Shown here: positions 55,871 through 64,000 of the stretch, in pieces
Layout: every line of letters starts with the position of its first letter
Numbering within the stretch: the stretch's first letter is position 1
Origin: Aporrectodea caliginosa
Lineage: Eukaryota > Annelida > Clitellata > Crassiclitellata > Lumbricidae
Assembly: GCA_020284085.1 (NCBI GenBank)
Contig: JACEVL010000046.1
Location: forward strand, 186,001-250,000
Length of the DNA: 64,000 nt
Direction of reading: 5' to 3'
The notes under the pieces: generated by a model
Databases searched by the model: none
Told to the model about the DNA's origin: nothing
What the model saw: only the letters and a program-made list of their open reading frames with translations
Position numbers and translations under genes: made by a program

Positions 55871-56524
55871 ATGTCGCTGTATCCAAGTCTATCTGTCCCG
55901 ACAATTTCGGATGATAAGTCCAACAACACCGCGGACCAGTCTGAAATGGAACCACAGAACTTTCGCCTGCAGAAAATCGGTGAACTCGAATCTTTTCTTA
56001 GATCTGAAGTTGAATTTCGTAGCGCTCTTTTTAAAAAATACAGCAGAGCTGTGAATATGATTAACGGTGTTTCCGCCTCGAGTGCAGTTTTCGGTCTAGG
56101 CGCGGGTGCGGGAGGAGCAGCCTTGCTGGTAACAGGAGTTGGGCTAGTACCAGGAATAATTCTTGAGGTTTTTGCTGTGTTGTCCAGTTTGTTCGATGTT
56201 GCTGGAGTCGCCATCGGTCGAAGATGTTCGGCAAAAGCGGCAAAACACGAAGCCATACGAGTCCTGGCTAGCAGTAAACTCAATACCATACACAGCCATG
56301 TCTTAAAAGCTCTCGAAGATAATCTGATCAGCGAAGATGAGTACAAGCTGATTCTTGAAGAGGTTGAAAAATATCGCGTCATGAAAGATGAGATCCGGTC
56401 TAAATCTGTAGGAATGGCCGAAGGTTCCATCAGCGAAGGGTTAAAAAAAGAGCTGATCAACAAAGGTCGCGAGAAGGCCCGAGCGGATTTTATAAAGCAA
56501 TTGGCGGCTTCAGAATCACCTTGA
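55871..56524 (+). CDS. Unrecognised Polinton protein with Gly-rich hydrophobic core, 217 residues
   Basis: Intact from MSLYPSLSVPTISDD. Residues 70-115 form a Gly/Ala/Val-rich hydrophobic block (SAVFGLGAGAGGAALLVTG and IILEVFAVLSSLF) long enough for two membrane passes. Flanking regions are charged helices (KIGELESFLRSEVEFR before, ILEEVEKYRVMKDEIRSK after). The layout suggests a pore-forming or membrane-remodelling protein, but there is no specific family match I can name. It is the last gene of the dense plus-strand block. Confidence 0.6.
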   Translation: MSLYPSLSVPTISDDKSNNTADQSEMEPQNFRLQKIGELESFLRSEVEFRSALFKKYSRAVNMINGVSASSAVFGLGAGAGGAALLVTGVGLVPGIILEVFAVLSSLFDVAGVAIGRRCSAKAAKHEAIRVLASSKLNTIHSHVLKALEDNLISEDEYKLILEEVEKYRVMKDEIRSKSVGMAEGSISEGLKKELINKGREKARADFIKQLAASESP

Positions 56525-56604
56525 CAGTGAACTGTGTATGTTGGACTGATACTGCTAACGATGCTGCTGCTACTGAGCCCCTAACGCCCACGGCCCCATT
56601 TTTA

Positions 56605-56695
56605 CGAAATTGAGCACCCCTTTTTTCCCTTAATATTACCCAAAAAAAAAATATATGTGTGAGCACCCCTTTTTTCCCTTAATATTACCCAATAG
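56605..56695. repeat. Two direct copies of a GAGCACCCCTTTTTTCCC block
   Basis: A 30-bp block that ends TTAATATTACCC is present twice, about 50 bp apart. Function unknown. Confidence 0.8.
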
Positions 56696-56699
56696 CTAT

Positions 56700-56930
56700 T
56701 TACCCAAGATTTCCCAAGATTTCCATGAACTGGGATTTTTCCCAAGATGAACTTGGGCATGAACTTGGGATTTCCCAAGATTTACTGAACTTGGGATTTT
56801 CCCAAGATAGCGCATGAACTTGGGATTTTTCCCAAGATATGCATGAACTTGGGATTTCCCAAGAATTTCGTGAACTTGGGATTTTTCTTAAGATATACAT
56901 GATCTTGGGATTTCCCAAGATTTCTAAAAT
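56700..56930. repeat. Tandem palindromic repeat, CTTGGGA-TCCCAAG units
   Basis: About seven units of 25-35 bp, each with GAACTTGGGATTTTCCCAAG, an imperfect palindrome. It lies just beyond the last Polinton gene and may belong to its right end. Confidence 0.8.
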
Positions 56931-57394
56931 ACGCCTATGCGATATTAAAAACTATTTAAAATTGCACATTATAATCGCTGTTCACCTGCGATTCGTCACT
57001 GTACACATGTGAATTGTTTCATTTGGACCTGTACAATAGGGACCGTACGCTAGCGAACTCTAGCGATTAACTCAGCGACTGTTGCCTAACTGCTAGTCCA
57101 TGCCTAAAGGCCTAACATACCAACGCGCCCTACACATTCCAATGTGCCCGCTCACAGTGAAACTAGGACAACGCGGGCGTATTGGAATGTGGCTGTCGAT
57201 GCAAGCCTGGCCTGTGGGCACTGCATGCATCCGATACTGTGGGCCTATCCACTGCATGCATCCGCTACTCGGCTGCGTACAGTGTTGCCAGTTAGTCTCT
57301 GCACGTCGTTTGAACTGTTTAGATCCGGTTTCGCTGTGGGTTACTGATTATATTCAAGTTTAAAGTGATAACTAAGTAAAAAATTGTTTATAAA

Positions 57395-57652
57395 ATGGGG
57401 ACAAATAACAACACTGCTACTTTCTTAAGTTCACTAGCAGGAAATATTAATTCATCTAAACAAAGGCTTCAGATACTGATAGCGAAAAAACGGAATGAAA
57501 GACAGCGCTGTCTAAAAAGAATGAGAAGACTAAGAGAGATAATTGCACGAAATACAACAGCGCTCGCAACTGAGGAAGTTGACCTGAATGCCATGGATGA
57601 GGATTTAAGACGACTTGAACAAGAGGAAAGCAGAGCGGTAGACGAATGGTAA
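57395..57652 (+). CDS. Possible small coiled-coil protein
   Basis: 85 residues, clean ATG, very basic helix in the middle (KKRNERQRCLKRMRRLREII) and heptad-like Leu/Ile spacing to the end (DEDLRRLEQEESRAVDEW). It is not recognised. It lies outside the tightly packed Polinton block and might be an exon, a late Polinton gene or chance. The downstream 57660-57770 is A-rich. Confidence 0.35.
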   Translation: MGTNNNTATFLSSLAGNINSSKQRLQILIAKKRNERQRCLKRMRRLREIIARNTTALATEEVDLNAMDEDLRRLEQEESRAVDEW

Positions 57653-58039
57653 AAACAGCTAGGTTTTTAATTTAAAAAATTTAAAAAATTAAAAAAATAT
57701 GAAAAATCAGAAAAATCAGAAAAAAGAATAAGTTTAAAAAGTTTTAAAAACGTTTAAAAATTCCAAAAAAATACGGGCCAATGTATGGACACGTCCTCGT
57801 TTCGTGGCTCGTGCGAGTAAGCCATAATTTTAGTTTTGGCTGAAACAAAGCCCATACAAAAGAAGAAGACGAATCCGACATTTTAAGGTAAAGACATTTT
57901 TTCTATCTCTAAATGCCCTGAATAATTATGTAGCCTATATGACTGTGTTTGTGACATTAATTATATTGTATAGGTTATCTGTATAGGGCCTACAGAGCTT
58001 CTCATATATATATATATAGAGCTGCGTATAATAATTTAT

Positions 58040-58140
58040 CGTATCGTAATCGTAATCTCTATACTTCTAAAGCGCCACTCGAAAGCCAAGCGCAGGGCAC
58101 CAGCTTATTCACGAGCGCTGGGTACAATACAATACAATAC
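58040..58140 (-). repeat. Family B LINE/SINE 3' fragment
   Basis: Minus-strand copy of the GAATAAGCTGGTGCCCTGCG block with an (ACGATT)n tail on one side and a (TTGTA)n run on the other. Confidence 0.55.
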
Positions 58141-58504
58141 AAATGAATATAATACACGAGATAAGCTGTACAAACAGCTCCGCGTTGTGTGTGACAAGTC
58201 AGGTTCAATGTTGGGGGGCTTATGTGAGTACTAATAGGATTTGCCTTGTACATATATGTATTACTTCATTACTTCTATTATGGTAGAAAGCCGCTTTAGA
58301 CTTCGTGACAGATATAAACTGATAGGTTTGCTTGTATCGCAAATGTATTGCAAGGTAGGCCTTAACATTATTGTAGCGTATGATGTAAGCTATGTAGGCC
58401 TATGTATTTTAACAAAGGATTTTTAAGCTGTACAATATTACACAAAAACTGCTATAGCCTACTTCCTGTTTGGTGTATAAACGGAGGATTGTCGCATATG
58501 CTTC

Positions 58505-59095
58505 ATCCAACTTCGTATGTATAGTATGCCTATATGTATGATACACAGTATGTATGTTTGTGTATCATCATGTATGTATATAATAATATGTATACTTGTT
58601 TCATATACAGTTGCTTGGGTTAACCACATAAAAGTTCTACTGGTTGCTGTTTTTTGTCCAGTCATTGTTTTAACAAATGACAGTACAAGACTAATAGCTT
58701 TGACCAGTGCTTCGTGAGTTTGTTTTGACAGCTGACTTCCGTTATAAACATTACAAAGTAAGCAAGCATCCTCTTTAGGTTTGAAAATGATTTCTGTATA
58801 CCCTGTATGCATGTATGTATGCAATGTCTGGTCTTGTATGCCCCTGTTATGCTATGTCATGTATGTATGTATGTATATGTATGCAAACATGTATGTATGT
58901 ATGTATATAATAATATGCCATACCATTTTCATATACAGTGGGCTTGGGTTAACCACATGATAGGTCTTACTCGTTGCTGTTTTTGTCGCTGTAATTGTTT
59001 TCAATCAGTTGTTGACATCAGTTCATAAACAAGACTAATAGCTTTGACCGTGCTATATCGTGACAAATGTGTTTTGACAGCTGAGATCTGTCTAT
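58505..59095. repeat. Tandemly duplicated ~330-bp segment with ATGT microsatellites
   Basis: 58595-58745 and 58930-59090 are similar (TTGGGTTAACCACAT, AAGACTAATAGCTTTGACC), each preceded by an ATGT repeat tract. No gene recognised. Confidence 0.65.
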
Positions 59096-59189
59096 CCTCT
59101 ATAGGCCTATGCTCGTGGCAATGACTTCCTGTTTAGGTTAAAGCTGAGCTCCATTAGTTAAGGTCTGTGTTCGTCTGTTGTGGTACACC

Positions 59190-59415
59190 CAGGTATAATA
59201 TTATAGGGGTGCGTGCACCGTGCAATGTCTGGTGGCCGGGGACCATGGGCCCCTGTTCAAAAATGCGCTCTGCTCAGGCCTACTTGAAAATAATACAACC
59301 TCCATTGAGATGGGGCTCTGGAAGCCTGAAGTAAACTCAAAATCGGTCTTGGGGAGGGGCCAGGGACCATGGGCCGGAGACTATAGACCGGAGACCATGC
59401 AGGATGGAAGGAAGC
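59190..59415. repeat. Inverted-repeat partner, right copy
   Basis: Inverted relative to 38480-38760, with the same GGGGCTCTGGAAGCCTGAAG, GGGGAGGGGCCAGGGACCAT and TATAGACCGGAGACCATG blocks. It abuts the Ig2 exon of D, so the insertion boundary is close to 59415. Confidence 0.6.
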
Positions 59416-59511
59416 AGTAGATAGACTGTTAACTTACTACTATTAATTTGTTAGTAGAACTCAGCTGATCATTCAATATTGATTGTAAGGAAATATACAT
59501 GTAGTACTTAC

Positions 59512-60646
59512 GTCTTAGATTACTATCCGTTTGTTCCATTTCGTTGCTATAAACAGACGAGTTCCAGACATAAAGGAAGTCTGGTATATTCGTGGCATTC
59601 ATGATAAGAAGGCCATCGAATGCTCTCTCAAAGTAGATTCTGCAGGAGAAGAAAGTTCCTGCGCTCAGCGAATCACGGCTCACAGTCAGAGAAGACGCGA
59701 CTTGTGAATTTGGAATAGTCTGGTTTTCAATTGCACCATTGACCTCCTGCCCTTTCCCATTTGCAATTCCGTTGCCATCATGTCGTGTCCATTGCATCGT
59801 AGGAGCCAAGAATCCACGATATCTCAAGCTGCACTGCATTGTTATCGCTTCGAAATCTTTTGAAGGGTCGTTTTCACCGCTGTAGCTTGAAGTGCAGTTG
59901 GGTGAAGATTCTAAAATAGTTTTATTATTACCACTAGTTCATTGTTACAGTTAATTATTGTTATTATTACAATCATCTTCAAGCTTTAATTATTGATTAA
60001 ATTTTTGTTTTTAAGAATATCAACTTGGTTTCGTTTGACGCTAAAGGTCAGAGCAGGATAGAGGAACATAGATCATGCTGCACCTTTCTTAACACTTGTT
60101 CACTCTTCTTTTGTCCTTGTTACGCTGAGAAGATGTCTTGAAAGGTCACTGCATATACTCTAGATGTGATTAAGCTGTCCCTCGTCCCGCACTAGGGGAT
60201 ATGAATTGGGATGCAGCATCGTCCTAACACAAATACTCAGTTTAGCAAAATAATATACATAAAAAACTACTTAGCATAGGTTAGCAAAAATGGCAGAGTT
60301 CAGAAATGTCTTTCATTTTATTTACGAAGACGTTCATAAATGAAATCACCTATAAATTGTAATGAATAAAAATAGAACAGCTTTAGTTTATGGAATTGGG
60401 AGACTTCAATTAATTTCGGGTCTTTGGACCCGACATTAATTAATCATACAGCCATTCTTTGGCATTTGAACAGTTATAGCCTCCTACTGTCAGCGATTTA
60501 AACTTGTGTTCACTCGTTTATTGTCAATTTGGGACGATAACAATGGTACGCTTAGTCCAGGGCTTTGCATTATTAATTGCCAGTCAACCTTGAGAGTAGG
60601 AGGCTGACTGATGCACATGCTACACAATGGCTGGAGTTAGAAACTA

Positions 60647-60694
<48 letters not shown>

Positions 60695-60764
60695 ATGATG
60701 ATGATGATGATGAAGATGATGATCATGTTGATGATGATGATGATGATGATCATGATGATGATGT

Positions 60765-60826
<62 letters not shown>

Positions 60827-61243
60827 GTGGTGATGACGACGATAATGATGATTTAATTTGCCAAGACTGTGATGGTCATGAGAATGAGCTGAAGGAAGCG
60901 GAGCAAATGGATCGAGGTAATAACTTGTTAATGCAAAGAAATCGGATTTTGAATGATCGTAGCAAACGGGAAGACGCACATCTCCCGCTTTCATTCATTA
61001 AGAAATGGACGAATCCCAAGGGTCTGGACACCAGATCAGTGCTGGAAAACCTGCTGACTCTAACATCTAGCAAATTGGTGATAGAGGCACATGTTTACAA
61101 GCAACTTCTCCGTGCAGTGCTGTTACACTGTATCTACTCAGTATGCTCTAAATCGCAATCGTTAAGTTGCCATCCAAACGTGATGCAATACTGAAGTACT
61201 TACCATAGTCACAAACTGCGAAAATCAAAATTAAAAGCATCAT
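59512..61243 (-). pseudogene. Paralogue D: Ig receptor lacking Ig1 and tail exons
   Basis: The signal exon 61204-61243 encodes MMLLILIFAVCDYG. The Ig2 exon 59512-59910 (399 nt) is open and close to that of C (MQWTRHDGNG, FFSCRIYF, NATNIPDFLYVW). Between them there is no Ig1 exon. A single GAT tract at 60646-60856 has C's downstream tract flank on one side and C's upstream tract flank on the other, as if the exon had been deleted between the two tracts. Because all exons are phase 1, signal-to-Ig2 splicing would stay in frame. Membrane and tail exons should lie to the left, where the Polinton-bearing segment now starts; none was found there. Confidence 0.75.
60646..60856. repeat. (GAT)n microsatellite in D
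   Basis: Nearly pure GAT tract. Long Asp, His or Met open frames across it are artefacts. Confidence 0.95.
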
Positions 61244-61914
61244 TTTAGCCGGCTGTTGGTTGAAGCTAATCTTATTCAAGTTTTCTGAGAAAGTCAATAC
61301 TTTCTAATGGAATAATTCATTAAAGTGGATCTATTCACACATACATGTATTTACTGGGTTAGCAATGTACGATAACCAAGTAATTTTTTGCGTCATCGTT
61401 ACTGCGCAGACTGATGGTTATGTCAGCCTGAACAGTTTAACTAGTGTTAAAATCAAAACCACCCACTCTAACTCGTCATTAGCAATTACTGTACTTGGGC
61501 TAATTCGAAACTTACAGGTTGTAACGTTTTAGGGTCAGTAATAGGGTTAATTCTGGTTGCATAAATCTCATTTGCATTCTGAAGCCTGCAATATTTTCGC
61601 TTTCAATTTACATGTATTTTGCATATAAACATGTGCTGTTTGTGCAAGCTTGAAAATTGGTACAAGTTGTTAAAGTGACAACACACGATTAGTTTTTGAA
61701 TTTCTCCTTTGCAACTTGATAGTGACTACGCTCATTTCTCTTCAGTCTAAACCAATTACTGAGCTGAAATCAACTCTTTTCCGTTCATGTAATCTCCAGG
61801 ATGTCTAGTTGTCTACTTCAGCAAAGCCATTAAATCCAAGCGGCTGTTATAATTAATAATTATCGTCTGAACATTATGTGCAAATGAAACTGACTGAACC
61901 ACTTCCGATGAAAA

Positions 61915-62400
61915 GCCATCTGGACCTATGGAAACCGGAGCGTGAGTCAAGTCAGAGGGGTTACTCAACGATGTCAAGTGATGTTCCAAGTCTGATTGCT
62001 GCAGAGAGGAGTCAGAGACGCTGCTAAGAGCGGGCGTTGAGCGCGTTGAGGGTGAAAAATGTATAACCCAGAGTTCACAACTAAGATCTGTGCTTCAGAA
62101 TGATGTTTACATCTACGAAATTTTATGAAGGCTTTCGCATAAAATAAGTGTCCTATAGATGTTTAATAGGCCATTAAACTAAGCCAAAGAGGCAGCTATG
62201 GGTATGAAAAGTTGGCCATTTTATTTTCTTTGCCTCATCATTTGAGGGCGGGTGGCCATTCCTCACCCTGCCGCCTGATCCTCCCACTGACGGTGTATTT
62301 GCACTCATGTAGCTTGAGTGGAGCTGAAATCTCGAAACAAACTTCAGCGCTGGCAGACATTTGAATCCCTAACCACTCGGCTAACTCGCAGATCTGAAGG
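61915..62400. repeat. Outer flank of D, colinear with 36825-37745 of C
   Basis: Shared blocks include GTCAAGTCAGAGGGGTT, GAGCGCGTTGA and CTGGCAG.CATTTGAA. It marks the far edge of the duplicated receptor unit. Confidence 0.6.
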
Positions 62401-62450
62401 AAGATTACTCCAGATAGTCGGCCCAACCACTGAGAAGGCATTGTCTACAT
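62385..62450 (-). repeat. LINE ORF2 C-terminal fragment
   Basis: The minus strand encodes AFSVVGPTIWSNLPSDLR, the conserved end of CR1/L2-type ORF2. It is about 65 bp only. Confidence 0.6.
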
Positions 62451-62577
62451 AGGCCTAGAAGCCCTAGATGTATTCATATGTAATCAAACAAATTTGCGCC
62501 GTAGCAATATTATTCCTCTTTTGCCAAAGTTGTTGAAGTAGAAATTCAGAAGGTCAGTGTCCAAACGAGGGTGTCAC

Positions 62578-63793
62578 CAGAGGCGTACGGAGCTGAAATG
62601 CCGCCCGGGGCGACGGCCCAAAATGCCATTTGATTTTGGATATGCTATTTTCTATTTTATGAAGTTGATCGCTTATCTGGATTTATCACTTTTCACTGCA
62701 TTTTTTTAATTATCTGTTTTAGCTATTGCCTACATTTTCATCTGACTGAAATCTATAGTCTATTATTTTATATTAAAAATATTCATTGCATGAGTTGCAA
62801 CTCGCTGACTCGCCGCTTCAGTTGCGTATATGGATGAAACAAATTATCAGCGCATAGCTACAGCATCATCTATTTGTTTTAAATTTTCTCTGCTCTTCAG
62901 CCCCAAATTTTCAGTGTTTCTTCAAAATTCAGCCCCAATTAGTTCAGCCTCTTACTCGTTTTCATTCATAATGAATGAATGAATAAATATTGCGAGTGTC
63001 TGTAGTTAATACGACTGGGCCGAGAGGAATTAGTAATTAAAAATTATTAGTAGGCATATCTCACTGTAAAACTCTGAAAGTTATTATATCATTAGTTACA
63101 TTAAAAATAATATAGTGCGAACCAAACGGAACCATCAAATGGAAATGAATGAATTAAAGACAGAAACCAATTTTAATTTACAAAAACATACATAAGCCTA
63201 CCATTTAAGATTTAAAAAAAATTATGTCATAATTTCGAAGAAGCAGCGTACCCCGGAACAGCATGATTGTTCCGTTATAAAAGGTAAGACACAGACAGCG
63301 CTGCATTCTTCAAAGATTATTAATAAGTTTTAATAACCTTTATTCCGCTGTACAGTGACGGTGCAAACACGGCCTACTGTGCGCAGTAGAAGTTTCAATT
63401 TTAATAACAATAAAAATCGAATTCAGCTATGCATTTTATTTACTGGATTGATTATTTGGATTATGGATAATAATATGCTCATATTTAGTAAGCATTAAAA
63501 AGAAACTGTTTCCTTTTTTACAATTAAGTTTGGTGTTTAACGTAGACCTCTCAGAGTCATGCTGCGGCTGCTGCCCCTAACGGAGGCTTACGGGCGGCAA
63601 CGGAAGCCAAGCCGATTTGACAAAAGTGACGTTTTTTTCACTCCTGCCTTCTTTTTCTACCTTTCTGTCTTTCTCTCCTACTTTTTCATTTTTATCCAAA
63701 ATTCAATTCTCTTTTTTATTTTTCTTCAACCCTATTTTGCCGCCCCTGCACAAGTGCCGCCCGGGGCGACTCGCCCCCTTCGGTACATCACTG
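62578..63793. mobile_element. Non-autonomous hAT-like element
   Basis: The ends CAGAGGCGTACGGAG and, inverted, CAGTGATGTACCGAAG form TIRs, with GCCGCCCGGGGCGA blocks close to both ends. The 8-bp direct repeat GGTGTCAC flanks it at 62570-62577 and 63794-63801. No transposase domain is encoded in the AT-rich interior. Confidence 0.8.
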
Positions 63794-64000
63794 GGTGTCA
63801 CGACAATTCGTCTACTGACATTTCGTCTACGAAGTTATTTGATATTGCCACTTTAAAATGGAATTTAAAATTGATGGCAAAAAACTGTGTCCCTAAATAG
63901 AAGTGGGATTGATGAAAACATTCCTGTGTTGAAATAGAAGCTGGATTGATCGAAATGATTTTCCCGTAAATAGAAGCTGGATACCAAGCTGGATGCATGG

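Larger units (their letters stand above)
38820..56530 (+). mobile_element. Polinton/Maverick (adintovirus-like) element, degraded, with nested LINE
   Basis: Extent covers the recognisable genes only; true ends are not fixed. The defining set is present: protein-primed PolB, DDE integrase, A32/FtsK-like ATPase, adenain-like protease, double jelly-roll type major capsid and penton-like minor capsid protein, plus the PLA2-like protein known from adintoviruses. Genes are packed with gaps of a few to about 100 bp, unlike the intron-rich host genes around. Frameshifts in PolB, penton, protease and fibre show it is a fossil copy. The host palindrome TAGGCCTA is nearly absent across it. Confidence 0.9.

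Noticed and set aside
56630..56690. TAATATTAC, the nicking nonanucleotide of CRESS-DNA replication origins, present twice
   Set aside because: It is part of a direct repeat and is not in the loop of a stem; flanks CCC and CCC cannot pair, and no Rep gene is present.

Overview
This window is eukaryotic and comes from an invertebrate animal, most likely marine. The genes are split by long introns with standard GT-AG junctions. There are many microsatellites, tRNA-derived SINEs, CR1/L2-like LINE fragments, hAT and mariner elements, and a recurring short palindrome (TAGGCCTA). I cannot name the species or phylum from sequence alone.

Two systems dominate. The first is a cluster of immunoglobulin-superfamily receptor genes (about 3.7-37 kb and 59.4-61.3 kb). 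Each is built as signal peptide exon, Ig1 exon, Ig2 exon, transmembrane exon and cytoplasmic tail exon(s), with every intron in phase 1. Two plus-strand genes (called here G1 at 3.7-13.4 kb and G2 at 23.5-27.4 kb) look open. Four minus-strand paralogues (B 15.4-19.1, A 21.2-23.1, C 29.4-35.2, D 59.5-61.2 kb) show stepwise decay: C has one 1-nt insertion in Ig1, D has lost its Ig1 exon and has no visible tail, B has lost Ig1 and half of Ig2, and A is truncated and frameshifted. The tails carry paired tyrosine motifs with ITAM-like spacing, which suggests activating or inhibitory signalling receptors of an innate immune type.

The second is a Polinton/Maverick (adintovirus-like) element at about 38.8-56.5 kb, inserted between paralogues C and D. 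Its genes, in order, are: small zinc protein, protein-primed family B DNA polymerase (frameshifted), retroviral-type integrase and zinc-ribbon/PLA2-like protein (both minus strand), A32/FtsK-type packaging ATPase, a conserved structural-type protein, penton-like minor capsid protein (split by a LINE), a pVI-like protein, major capsid protein, a glycine/alanine-rich membrane or core protein, adenain-like cysteine protease, a phage-tail-fibre-like protein, and two unrecognised proteins. MCP, ATPase, integrase, PLA2 protein and several small proteins are intact; polymerase, penton, protease and fibre are broken, so the copy is a degraded provirus.

Other DNA: 0-3.7 kb holds a MITE and a mariner remnant; 9.1-10.8 kb a foldback element with a LINE inside; 27.8-28.6, 35.9-36.7 and 62.6-63.8 kb TIR elements with visible target-site duplications; the rest is intron or intergenic sequence in which I see no genes.
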